A stretch of DNA of 64,000 nt from Trichaptum fuscoviolaceum (lineage: Eukaryota; Basidiomycota; Agaricomycetes; Hymenochaetales; Trichaptaceae): NCBI GenBank assembly GCA_910574455.1, contig CAJSYZ010000007.1:62001-126000 (forward strand), read 5' to 3'. The notes under the pieces were generated by a model. The model made no database searches. It had not been told where the DNA came from and worked only from the letters and a program-made list of their open reading frames with translations. Both the position numbers and the translations under genes were made by a program. Below, one piece after another: positions 12,585 to 23,894 of this stretch (positions are counted from its first letter, which is position 1; each line of letters opens with the position of its first letter).

Positions 12585-13695
12585 GTGCCCAACCTGAAGG
12601 TCTTAATACGAGTCGCCAATCATACGGAAAGATTGTTGGAAGACGTGCAGGAGATTTTTATCTTCGACCCCATCCGCATCACAGACATCCCAACCAACTC
12701 TACCCCACCCCACACCCCATCCGAACTCGAATACTCCGATACTGAGCAGACAACCAAGGCAGAACCCCCATCTGAAACTCGAGAAAGCATAGTAACCAAT
12801 CCATTTGTTACTTCGTACTCAGCTCCTCGACTCGGACAAGAATTCACAAGGGAAACCTATCTTAGCTCAGCATCATCTAACTTCGAAGATCCTCAACACT
12901 ATTGGACAAGCGAAATAGGAACATATAACAGGCAATTACCACCTGTAACACCTGTTACTCAAAGGATCCAGGAACAGCATACACCCCCTCCCCCTCCGAT
13001 CAAACAAGAGATCAAACGCGAAGGAACTCCCATCCCCCTTCTAGGTTCACCTATCCAGCTCGACACACCTACCCCTGGACCAATCCAATCCCAGCTCAGA
13101 CGGATTAGAAGAAGACTTAGCAGCTCTATTCATAAATCAAATAGGCAACCTGGCAAATCTAATCATCCCCAGAACTAGTCGACTTCACCCTATCCAACCC
13201 GGAATATCAGACGAAACAGAAATTGCAGAGAACTTTAGACTTCTGAAACTCAACGGACTAGATCAACGAATCAAGAAAAGCTACGACGGAGATTCAGTAA
13301 TCACATCATTGGCATTTCTTATCCGAAACCGTCGATTCCCCACCAATTGGAAACTAAGGGTAGACTTAATTTGGACAGAAGGACGAGCCTACGTTGGAAG
13401 CAACCAAGCCCTTCGGAACGATCTTATATACGCAGCACACATCCATCCGGAAACCAACTATCATTACACAGTCCAAACCACCAGGGAACATCTAGATTAC
13501 GTTTGCTATTGGCCTGACGTTGAAGAAGACGTTCAAACCTACATCAATCGCTGCGGTTGTCAACCTAGCCTATCCCCAAGTGACATTCCACTCATTTCAC
13601 CTCCGAACCGTCCCATTCGACAAGCCACCCCTATTCCCCCAGTACCCCCGATTCCGGCACAGTATCAGACAAACGGAGTCCAAACTACTGATTAG
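12585..13695 (+). CDS. Extra pre-Gag frames of the LTR element
   Basis: Two overlapping frames. The first (12585-13178) is acidic and rich in P, T and S. The second, open from about 13045 to 13695, has its own coherent sequence (AALFINQIGNLANLI, WKLRVDLIWTEGRAYVG). Continuity of composition suggests one polypeptide interrupted by a +1-type shift around 13045-13110. The second part contains an H-x5-H, then CYWPDVEEDV, then a C-x-C-Q group, resembling the H2C2 zinc-binding domain found before retroviral integrases. It joins the Gag frame near 13690 by another shift. Function unknown. Confidence 0.45.
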
Positions 13696-15728
13696 ACACT
13701 CTGGCACCTCGATCACAACTACCGGACACCCCTCACCTTGACACCTCGTTTGAATCACTACCTCCCTACCCCCCGGAAAATTCATACTTCGACTACTCGG
13801 AACGCTGTTGGTATAGAGCTCGAGGATTTCATTCCGAATACATCTACTTCAGCAAGCAAGGAAGAGAGTGGAAAGCTATTCCAAAAAGATATCGACACCA
13901 CCCCGGAGAATTTTACCGCAGATACAACACAAATTATCAAGCAGTTGACCCGGAAGACGCTGAGGAACGTTACCAAGAGTTACACGGACTAAATCAACCC
14001 CAGTCCAGACCATCCCCTCTTACTCTTACCCACTTACTCCCCCCTTCACCGCTTGATACAAACACTTCACAATCCACCGCATTAACTGCAGCCACATCCC
14101 CGGTTGCACCCCCAAGTACCCCACCTCCTACCACCCAACCCGACCCCAATACTCCCCGACCTTCTACTCATCAACCCAAGGAAGAAACTTCCCCAGTTGC
14201 TCATCCTTTACTCGCAAGCCCCACCCGGCATAGACACAGCCAATCGCTTGCAGGACCCTCTATCTTAGGCACGGACAAACCTAAAGTTGACGTTGAAATT
14301 GAGCAATCCAAGCGATCAGTCAAGTCTCTAACAGATCGACTCGAAGCCCTCAAACTTAGAGGAGTAACAGATACACCCCCATCTGTAGACAAAGGAAAAG
14401 CACCAGAAAGACCTCCGAAGCAGGAAGAAGAACCTCCAAAGAAGGAAGAAGACAAATTAGACTACGTCGATCCCTTCGACCCTGACTACAAACCCAAAAA
14501 GTCTAATTCTCCGACCCCTGAACCGCCACCTCCACCGCCACCTCCACCTCCATCGCCACCAATGGGAACTTCTGGAGGAGCAGCCAACACATCCGGACCC
14601 CCGGACAAAATCGAAGAACGCAGGAATGGAGCCAATAAACCATTCAACTTCGATGGCAGTCGCAAGGATGCTAGACGATGGCTCGATCTCATGGAGAATT
14701 ACATCATTCTCACACCCGGTTACACTACAGATGAAGACAAGGTTCGACTTGCAGCCACATTCTGCAATCTAGGAGCAGCTGGTACCTTCATAAACAGCAT
14801 CATTACCAAAGGAAACAAGAGACTAGCCGACGGAAAACCATGGGATTATACTTGGGCAAAATTCAAGAAAGATTTTCGAGAACACTTCATATCTGCAGAC
14901 TATATTGCAGACGCATATGAGGAACTTATGAAACTCAAGCAAACCCCCGGCATGCGCACAGATCAATACGTCTATGAATTCCAACGACTAGCTTACGATG
15001 CAGGAATTGAAGACACCACAGTTCTCACCAATCTGTTCAAGAAAGGCCTTCCAATTTCGATCCAAAGGGAACTAATCCGAATTGAAGACAATATGGCAAA
15101 GGACACAGCAGGCAAACCCCTCATGGACCCATACTACGAGAATGCCCTCAAATTCGGTCTACAATACGAAAGGATGAATCCCCCTCATCAACAGAAACCT
15201 TCACAATTCTTTAGGAAAAAGTACAGCTATCCGAAACGCCGATTCAATCGCAGATATCGAATTCATGAAATGGAAGTTGACTCCGACCCGGAACCGGAAC
15301 CGGAACCTTCACTCGAAGACAAGATGGAAGAATTCAATATCAATGCTATGTATTTCAACAAGCTCACCCCAGAGAAGCAGAAGGAAGCTAGAGACAAAGG
15401 TCTTTGTTTCTATTGCGAAAAACCCGGTCATATGGCAAACAAATGTCCCAAACGCCCATCCCGTCCTAGGAACTCTTTCAAACCTAGAGGAAAACCCCAA
15501 GGACGCTTCCCAGGTGCTAAACGCAGATTCAAGCCCCGAATCAATGCAATGGAAGTGGATGACGATGACTATGATGAAACGGACACCCTGGAAGACAAGG
15601 CATATCAAATCAACGAGATTATCACCAGTCTCGATGATCAGTCTCGGGAGGAACTATTCAACACTTTGGACGAACTTGACAATGAAGATTTCGATGAATA
15701 TGGCAACTATGATGCTGCAAATTTTTGA
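13692..15728 (+). CDS. gag: Gag-like polyprotein of the LTR element
   Basis: The frame is open from 13692 to the TGA at 15726-15728. The first internal ATG is at 14562 and gives 388 aa, but the open stretch upstream has normal coding character, so the true protein is probably longer or starts by frameshift. Counting from 14562, residues 25-215 look like a retrotransposon capsid domain (RRWLDLMENYI, FREHFISADY), and a CCHC zinc knuckle lies at C282, C285, H290, C295, followed by a basic tail and an acidic C-terminus. It packages element RNA. It ends at a slippery site that would feed ribosomes into Pol. Confidence 0.85.
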   Translation, partial: LDTLAPRSQLPDTPHLDTSFESLPPYPPENSYFDYSERCWYRARGFHSEYIYFSKQGREWKAIPKRYRHHPGEFYRRYNTNYQAVDPEDAEERYQELHGLNQPQSRPSPLTLTHLLPPSPLDTNTSQSTALTAATSPVAPPSTPPPTTQPDPNTPRPSTHQPKEETSPVAHPLLASPTRHRHSQSLAGPSILGTDKPKVDVEIEQSKRSVKSLTDRLEALKLRGVTDTPPSVDKGKAPERPPKQEEEPPKKEEDKLDYVDPFDPDYKPKKSNSPTPEPPPPPPPPPPSPPMGTSGGAANTSGPPDKIEERRNGANKPFNFDGSRKDARRWLDLMENYIILTPGYTTDEDKVRLAATFCNLGAAGTFINSIITKGNKRLADGKPWDYTWAKFKKDFREHFISADYIADAYEELMKLKQTPGMRTDQYVYEFQRLAYDAGIEDTTVLTNLFKKGLPISIQRELIRIEDNMAKDTAGKPLMDPYYENALKFGLQYERMNPPHQQKPSQFFRKKYSYPKRRFNRRYRIHEMEVDSDPEPEPEPSLEDKMEEFNINAMYFNKLTPEKQKEARDKGLCFYCEKPGHMANKCPKRPSRPRNSFKPRGKPQGRFPGAKRRFKPRINAMEVDDDDYDETDTLEDKAYQINEIITSLDDQSREELFNTLDELDNEDFDEYGNYDAANF
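15719..15725 (+). promoter_or_regulatory. Probable -1 frameshift heptamer A AAT TTT
   Basis: The heptamer fits the X XXY YYZ rule in the Gag frame, immediately before the Gag stop. A -1 slip continues directly into the Pol frame at 15725. No downstream pseudoknot was worked out. Confidence 0.65.
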
Positions 15729-18700
15729 ACAGCTCAGAGTTGGTTAACCCGGTTCAACTCAACACTGTTGTTCTAAATGGCAACATCTCATCATTTCGAA
15801 TCCCGGTCAAATTACTCGTTAACGGACACCTCATCACTATCAATGCCCTTCTTGACACCGGAGCACAACTGAACTTTATCAACTCAGATCTAGTTGATAA
15901 GCTCAACATCAAAATGCATAAACTTGATAAAGCTTTGCAAGTTAGCAATGCCGATGGAACTCTGAACAAGAACGGAACAGTTTCAGAACGGATACGATTG
16001 AATCTCACCCACCCTCATTCAACCTCGACAATCTTTTACCGGACACACATTCCAAGCGACGATGTTATTCTAGGACTACCTTGGTTCAAGCAGGCAAAGC
16101 CCCAGATTAACTGGAATGACGATACAATCACGATCAACAAGATCACTGTCTCTACTCGACTCGAACAGCAAAACCAAAAGCCAAAGGAGAAACTTAATAT
16201 TCCAGATGAATATTTGGAATATGCGGACATCTTCTCAGAAAATGAAATCCAAACCTACCCCCCTGCCCGACCCTATGATATGGAGATCAAAACATTACCA
16301 AGTTTTGTACCGAAAATTCACAAACCGTACCCGGTCCCATACCATCAACAACCGATTCTCACTACGTTAATTGACGACTTGCTCAACAAAGGATTTATCA
16401 AGGAATCTAACTCCCCAATGGCATCACCTTTCTTCTTTATTGATAAGAAAGATGGAACACTTCGACCAGTACAGGACTACAGATACCTTAACTCGCATAC
16501 AGTCAAAGATGCATATCCTATGCCAAACTCGCAGCAACTACTCGATCAACTCCGAGGATCCAAATACTTCACTACCCTTGATATCCGACAAGGTTATCAC
16601 AACATTCGCATCAAGGAATCTGATCAATGGAAAGCAGCCTTTGTATGCAACAGGAAACTCTATCAGCCAACCGTTATGTTTTTCGGCCTATGCAACTCAC
16701 CTGCGGTTTTTCAACGCTTCATGAATGACATTCTAGCAGAGCAAATACGCCAGAACAAGGTCATTGTTTACATGGACGACCTACTCATTCATGCCCCAAC
16801 CCTCAAGCAACTCATTGAAAACACCAAAGAAGTTTTTCAAATTCTAAAAGACAATAAACTCTACGTCAAACCAGCGAAATGCCGATTTCACCAACTCGAA
16901 GTACCATTTCTTGGTTACATTATTTCGGAATCAAAGATCAAGACAGACCCCTCCAAGATCCAAGGGATACTTGACTGGACCACTCCGAAGAATCTCAAGG
17001 ACGTTAGATCATTTACAGGTTTTACCAACTTCTATCGCAGATTCATTCCGAACTATGCAACTATATGCCGACCACTCGATCAACTTAAACGAAGGACACA
17101 CCTTTTGTCTGGACAGACAAATGTGAAAAGGCTTTTCAGACGCTCAAGGAACTCTTTTCGAAGGAACCCCTCCTTATGCAACCCGACCCACACAAACCAT
17201 TCTATCTTGAAACGGACGCCTCAGCCGTAGCTACCGGCGCAGCACTACGCCAACATGACGAAAACGGTCAACTCAAACCCATAGGTTATATTTCTCAAGC
17301 TCTCAACCCGACGCAACGCAACTGGCAAATATATGACAGAGAATTATTTGCTATTATTCGAGCACTCCAAATGTGGAGACACTATCTACTTGGAAGCCCG
17401 CATACAGTTACGATTCATTGCGACCACAAGAATCTGACTTATTGGAGACAACCCCAACGCTTGACCCCTCGACAAGCTCGATGGCAAAATGAACTCTCAA
17501 GATACAATTACAAGATACAGGCCATACCAGGAAAACACATGATCCAATCCGATGCCCTATCCCGACGTGCGGACCATTTTAAAACGGAAGGAGAACTTAG
17601 CAACGAAGTTACACTTCTACCAGGGAAAGTTTTTCTCAAAGAAATGGAACTCCTAGCCACCCGAATTGAAGAAGCCGAAGAAGATGACAGGAACATCATC
17701 GATGTCGATGACCTTCACCTCCAAATACGCAAAGAAACTGGAGATATTCAGGAAGCGATGAGCCTTCTACAGAAAGAATTACCACTCACCAAACCCAAAA
17801 TGACCGACGTCACAATCAAGGATCAATTGGTACACTTCAGGAACAAGATCTATGTGCCAAGGAACACGGAAATCATGCGCAACCTTCTACGACTATATCA
17901 TGACTTACCAACTCGAAACCACCCTGGAGTAGCGAATACAATGGAACAAATTCGACGAACATATTACTGGCCAAGAATGCAACAGTTCGTGACGAAATAC
18001 ATCCAAGGATGTGCTATCTGTCAACAGATGAAGATCAACCACCATCCTCTTGTACCTCCACTCAACCCGATCATCGCAGATAAAGACACTTACCCGTTTG
18101 CAACTGTCAACATCGATTTCATCACAGACCTCCCAGAATCTGACGGATTCGACAGCATATGTGTTATTGTGGATCATGACTGCACCAAAGCAATTGTACT
18201 CACTCCATGCACCAAGACAATCACTGCACTAGACACTGCACAACTGTACTTCGACAATGTGTACAGACGATTCGGATTACCCAGGAAAATAATCTCGGAT
18301 CGAGGACCACAGTTTGCATCTATGGTGTTCAGACAGCTATGCCAATTACTTCACATCAAGCAGGCAATGTCTACAGCATATCACCCACAGACTGATGGAC
18401 AAGCAGAGCGCAGCAATCAGGAGATCGAAGCATACTTCAGGATCTATGCAGCAAATCACCCTCACCTCTGGAGCAAATACATCCCCCTCATGGAATTCAC
18501 ACACAACAATCGGAAACACTCAACCACGGAACAGACCCCCTTTCGACTACTAATGGGATATGATCCAACATCATTCCCCTCGGAAAAATCGGAACTTGAC
18601 AGCAACATTCCAACGCTCAAGAATCGCCTATCAAAGATACTAGAACTCCGAAATGACGCAGAAGCAGCTCTAACTCTCGCACAGGAATATCAGCGCGAAG

Positions 18701-19152
18701 CTCAATCTACCCATTTCAAGCCACTATACATTGGACAATCTGTATGGTTAGAAGCAAGGAACCTCCGAAGAACCGGACTACCCTCAAAGTTTCAATCAAA
18801 ACGCGAAGGACCCTTCGTTATCAAGCGAAAACTCAGGGATAATGTCTATGAACTCGAACTGCCTAGAACTTGGAAGATTCACCCTGTATTCCACGCCTCC
18901 CTTCTAACTCCCAACACCGAGACAGTAGAACATGGGCCAGCCTATTCAAAACCTCCACCTGACCTTATCGATGGAGAAGAAGAATTCGAAGTAGAAGCAA
19001 TTCTACAGCACAAAGGAGCCCCGAATCGAAGGAAGTACCTTATCAAATGGTTAGGATACCCGACTAGCAACAACACATGGGCCTCAGAAGACGCACTAAA
19101 GCATTCAGAAGAACTTCTATCAGCATACAAGGAGTTGCACAAGCTGAAGTAG
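15725..19152 (+). pseudogene. pol: Pol polyprotein with one frameshift
   Basis: The first part (15725-17230) has an aspartic protease (LLDTGAQLNF) and a reverse transcriptase with catalytic YMDD (VIVYMDDLLIH). The second part (17176-19152) has RNase H (ETDAS, DRELFAI), the H2C2 zinc finger (HPGV, CAICQQ), the integrase core with its D, D (SDRGPQF) and E (ERSNQEIE), and a C-terminal chromodomain (YLIKWLGYP). The frames separate near 17095-17101, where an apparent CA duplication (ACACAC) breaks the link between reverse transcriptase and RNase H. Unless this is a sequencing error, the copy cannot make a full Pol. All catalytic motifs are otherwise present. Confidence 0.93.
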
Positions 19153-19634
19153 CCCGATTTGGATAAAGCGGACACACAACGCGACCCACTTAACCCGATT
19201 TGGACACCTTGGACCTACAAGCACAACTTCTTAGCCCCCTCCTCAGACTTCTTGCCCCACTGCGGCTAGATAACAAGACTTCTTGCCCCCGAAGTTTGAT
19301 ATCGAAGAACCAACATGCCCCACTGTGCCCCAGAAGCTTTCTACTGATTCAACGACCACATGATCAACTAGAAACTTCGTATAAATGCACCAGAAGCCAC
19401 CCCACTTTCTCCCCATTCTCATGCACACCTTCTATGACATTATCCGACTTCTCATCTGGATAGCTCATTTACAAATCCACCCTATCATCACACGCACCTC
19501 TTTCCGACTCTTCCATCTCTTTCTCATCTGGTACATCTTCCCAGAACGCCGACCTACCACCTTCTGGATACACGATCTAGAACTACACTATCTAGGACGA
19601 AGCACTCATATTTACGTTGGCCTCGGGCCGAATA

Positions 19635-21733
19635 ATGAGTTCTTCATCACAGGAGTCGATCCCACCTCTCATTTCCAGCTTAGTGGAACGCCAGCTGACG
19701 GAACTCCAAGTGATAGCGAACCAATCATCGCATGACGAACAGATTATTCTCAATTCTCATCTGTTCTATTTTGTGTTTAAGGACAATCATCCTGATAAGG
19801 AACCACTGGACATACTCATCCCAGACATCAATAACCGCATCCGAAACGCCCCTGGTCCGACCAAAGTGAGATACGCACTCCAGCTGTATGCACTCCTCGA
19901 GTTCTATAAAATCACCATCGAAAAACTTCGTGACCACAAGCAAGAGCAACCTCTCACCTCTAGCACCCCCCTGGAATCCCAGCAGACTCCACCACCTCCG
20001 ACACCCAGTCCTATCGACTCCCTGCCAGACCTCGAACCCTTTTCTCCCAATCCTAGCCCCATCCCAACAACAGTCAACCCCCGGGACATCTTCTCCCCCC
20101 CTCTGGCAACCAGCACCCCCTTTACCTTCACCACTACGAATTACAGCGACGACACACTTGTCAACGCCTCCACCAACTCCGACTCACCCTCCTCCTCCTC
20201 CTCTTCCTCAACCGACTACGACGACGCCAACAGTAACCCCCGATTTTCGTTCGCATCCGTATTTCCCATATTTTTACAAAGGTCCCACCTCGACCAGACA
20301 GACCTTGTTTAATTCCCCACCTACCCCCAGACCCAGAACTATTCCGTTACCTTCTATGCCTTTCAATTTTAACACTCCCATTCCGACATATCAACTACCG
20401 CCTTCTGAAACACCTGAACAACGTCTTGCAGCCACTGCCCCCTTTTTCTATCCCTCCCCCTTAAAATTTGATTTCCTTGACGAAGAAGAAGAAGAAGAAC
20501 TCCAGCCTGGACCAGCCGACTCGGAATTCGGTTCCAATCTTTGGTCCCTCCCGGCCGACGAACCCGGTTGGAACGCCGACGATTGGCCCACCACTTACCT
20601 GCTTCGACACAACACTGTCACCGGACCCCTCCAGTACCCCTCACCTCCACCGAGCCCACGCCCCACTCACCCTCAGTACGGCCCTCTTGGTCCTGTTGAC
20701 TTGGTACAACACTATCTGTTCGATCCAAAGCTCACCCCTCACGTCAACGTTGAACGACTTCGACGTTGCTCACCCTTCCCGGAACTCGTGAAGTTAGTGC
20801 TTAGGCACACTTTCTTCAACCCAGAGCACGCCCCCCCTCTCTTACTCGGTCTCAAAATCGTCCTCGACCTTCCGTACACGCCCTACATCACCCGGAGAAT
20901 TCGCCACAAGGGATCTTTGCACGCTCACTTTGCACCCTACCCAGGAGACCCTTTCTGTACTTGTGAGTGCTGCCTGTATTGCCCCCTTCACCATGCCGCC
21001 CATCCGAACCCGGCGCGGAACCCTCACGAAGGAGAATAGTCCTCCTCCTCCTCGTTGTCCCACCGAATCCCTCCTCCCCAATCAGGCGTTTACCCTCACA
21101 GAACCCACTCGTCAACAGTACTCGGCCACACTCCTTCACAGCGGACTCTTACCATATGTCCTCGACTCGACTCAGCGCCCCTTTCACCACTCAGTCTACA
21201 CTCTCAACGTCATGCATGAACTACTCGCCCAATTGCAAGACTACATTGACCAGCATTGCGGCGGACATAAGCGATTCAACTTTCGCTTTGTTCAAGTGAT
21301 CATTCGTCGACTGAATCAAGTGATGATGGGACAATTAGCTGATGAGTTCACGGAGTATGAATTCGAACGTTTACTGGCTTACACTTTAGACGATGGACAC
21401 CTTGAAGGACCTCCTCGATTTGTTGACCCGGTACCCCTCCCTCCCCCATCACCGATTGCTCTACCCCCACCCGAGTTTCCCACAGCCTACCATGATCAAG
21501 AGAACATGCCTATCTTCGATCCAGCAAAACGGAACGAGTTCGATGTTCAGAACACACCCCAACAACCTTCGGAGCCTCAACAACCTCCAACCCCGGTTTC
21601 ACCCCCTTATGTCGTACACACACCTCGACCGAACGAACATCCCTCTCCTCCACTCTATCGACCTGACCCCCAACCCGGCATAGACTGGCTTGCTATCGCA
21701 GCAGCCTTACCTTCCGATTTTCATTTCTCTTGA
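19635..21733 (+). CDS. Extra post-Pol frames of the LTR element
   Basis: Three overlapping frames, each shifted +1 from the one before: 19635-20312 (starting MSSSSQES), 19888-21039 and 20930-21733. All are rich in P, S and T, with short conserved-looking folded blocks (QLYALLEFYKITIEKLR; FPELVKLVLRHTFF; RFVQVIIRRLNQVMMG). The middle frame ends in a cysteine-histidine cluster, CTCECCLYCPLHH. No transmembrane segment or signal peptide is evident, so this does not look like an envelope protein. The frame switching may be decay or several +1 recoding events. Function unknown. Confidence 0.45.
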
Positions 21734-21910
21734 TGGTCTACTTATTCGTTTGCTTTTCTTATTATTGGTCTTAATTTGACCCTATAGCATTCGATTTCTA
21801 TCTCTATCTCTCTCATGCTTCATCCATTATTGATCTTAACTTGATCCTATAAGCATTGTATTTGTCTTTGAAATTCTCGCATTCGCAATGTCTTGCTACT
21901 ACGGAATTTC

Positions 21911-21929
21911 AAGCTTAGAGACAGGGTAC
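21911..21929 (+). promoter_or_regulatory. Polypurine tract region
   Basis: A purine-biased stretch (AGAGACAGGG then TAC) lies directly before the 3' LTR, at the expected site of plus-strand priming. Confidence 0.5.
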
Positions 21930-22475
21930 TGTTATGCATCAAGCATACGGACCATGTTTACCTTTGTTTACCTCACGTAACCCGATTAGGCTACGCTTAC
22001 CTTTGTTCCTCGATCTTTACCATTTAACCTTTTTACCTTTAACCTTTGGTGCCCCAGGTAGCCCCCTTTTACTGCCTCTTTGTTGTCATTGCCCCTTCGC
22101 TTTACCATAGCCCCAGTTAGCCCTACGTAGCCCCCGTTAGCCCCATTTCCCCTGTTTCACAGTTAGCCCTAGTTAGCCCCAGTTAGCCCCAGTTAGCCCC
22201 AGTTAGCCCCAGCTAGCCCCAGAAGCGCGTTCTATTTATGTTTCTCTCCTCTGTAGTATATAAACCCCTGTACATAGGCCTTTGGATGACACTTAAGTCA
22301 ATCCTCCTATAGTCTTTCACACCATCGTGCCAAAGACTCTGTTCACCCACGACTTCCGAGCTTAAGAGAGCCTCGTTAAAGCGCCCACTCTTATCTCACC
22401 ACTTGTTTGTTCACAAACAACGCTTTTGTCACTTATCATTTCCGTGATAAGTCTTCCGAAGCCGTGAACGTAACA
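21930..22475 (+). repeat. 3' LTR, 546 bp
   Basis: Same length as the 5' LTR and no difference seen when read side by side, including the copy number of the AGTTAGCCCC array. It is followed by the second TCGTA at 22476-22480. Confidence 0.97.
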
Positions 22476-22481
22476 TCGTAT

Positions 22482-23882
22482 GTGCCAACCGAGGTACATC
22501 GGATACCGCACTCACCACACTCCTACTATTGTCACCCGCCAACTCAAATGTCTTTGGCACAGTGGAATCTGAACGTCAACCAGAACACTCAGAACCCGAC
22601 ACAGTACCAATCGACACGCAAGAACACCACCTGCGCGCAATCGCCTCCCAACTCAATCGCCTCCCAACTGGCAGGCGCTGCCGTTCTACACTGTGCTGCT
22701 CAACAAGTTTGCCGATGGCGACCCGAGCAACAACGACTTCTTCCAGGCAATGGTCGAAGGCAAGTGGCACGAGACCCAGCTGCGTTTCGGCGGGCGATGT
22801 TCGCGGATTGGCGAACAAACTCGATTACCTCCAGGGCATGGGCATCAAGGGCATTTCTACTGCGGGGTACTGTGTTCGTGAATATGCCGTGGCAGACAGA
22901 CTCGTAGTCCCCTCTTGACTTTACGACCCTCGTCCGCCATTGGGGATCGATCGACGATTGGGTTGTCTTCATTGACGAGGTGCATGCTCGTGGGATGTAC
23001 ATCATAAGGACCACGGGTGATCTTATTGGTTTCTCTGGGTGAGTGATGCCAGTGACTAGCTACCAGCACTGCACATCTAACGGACAACGAACTACGCAGC
23101 CACTTGAATGAATCGACACTATTTGACCTCAATGAAGACTACAATGCTACGTGGAAGCGACCAAAGTATGCGCCGTGGAGATTCGATACGTACAAGGATC
23201 TCACGGCGAACGAGCGCAACAGATCTCTCGTGCTTCCGAGCTTCTGGGATGAGACTGGTATTGAGCTCACTATCACTACCTCGAACGGTTGCATGACATC
23301 GGAATTCAACCAGTATGGTGACCTGGAGGCCTTCTTTGGTGTCCATCCGGATTGGCAACGCCAACTGACCAAGTTCGCATCCGTGCAGGATCGGTTGAGA
23401 GGAGCGGAATCCTCAAGTGATGGCAAAGCTCAAGACGTCCGTACGCATGCGCCGTGATCAAGGAGCTCGACATCGACGCCAGTCGTATTGACAAGAGCAC
23501 ACAGGGCACGTTGGACGCATTGGCGGAATGGACGACAGCTGCGCGCTCTTGCACTGCAAGTGTCAACAAGAACAACTTTTGCAACACCTTTGGAGCTTTG
23601 CACCTAGCATAGGACGACGTACACCGACGATGTTGCCGCCCCCTGATTTGGCTGCAATTGACAACACGGCGTCGGACGATAATCAGTACTTCCTTCGCTC
23701 GAGGGACATCTATGGTCTTGATGGCGTTGCATTCCACTACTCGACATCGCTCCCTCACGCGCTTCCTTGGTATGGACGGTGACTTGCAAGTGCTGATGAT
23801 GTTGGCGTGAACTTTCGTCGGCGCATGGAATGAAATGTTCGCGACAAACGATTTCATTGACTCGGACGCTCAGTTGGGCAAG
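22482..23882 (+). pseudogene. Alpha-1,3-glucan synthase-like fragment, N-terminal part (left arm)
   Basis: Degenerate copy of the extracellular amylase-like N-terminal part of cell-wall alpha-1,3-glucan synthase (AGS1/Mok1 family). Recognisable blocks in order: NLNVNQNTQNPTQY, FYTVLLNKFADGDPSNNDFF, ETQLRFGG, KLDYLQGMGIKGI, WKRPKYAPW, LPSFWDETG, FFGVHPDWQRQL, TPTMLPPPDL, DNQYFLRSRDI. They lie in different frames with small deletions, so no intact protein can be made. The LTR element sits at its 5' edge. The copy breaks near 23882, where a protease fragment begins, and resumes after it. The 22725 region differs from the right arm by 1 nt. Confidence 0.88.
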
Positions 23883-23894
23883 ACAGACCCGCGT

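Larger units (their letters stand above)
11436..22475 (+). mobile_element. Full-length Ty3/gypsy chromovirus, 11,040 bp
   Basis: Two 546-bp LTRs starting TGTTATGC and ending GTAACA, a TCGTA target duplication, Gag with a CCHC knuckle, and Pol in the order protease, reverse transcriptase, RNase H, integrase, chromodomain. This order and the C-terminal chromodomain define the chromovirus branch of Metaviridae. The element is long for the group because of about 1.1 kb of extra frames before Gag and about 2.3 kb after Pol. The LTRs look identical, indicating a young insertion, yet Pol carries a frameshift and the extra regions switch frame. It lies in the 5' part of the glucan-synthase fragment of the left arm. 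Confidence 0.96.

Noticed and set aside
19635..21733. Envelope gene in the LTR element
   Set aside because: No signal peptide, membrane segment or fusion-protein pattern is visible in any of the three frames.
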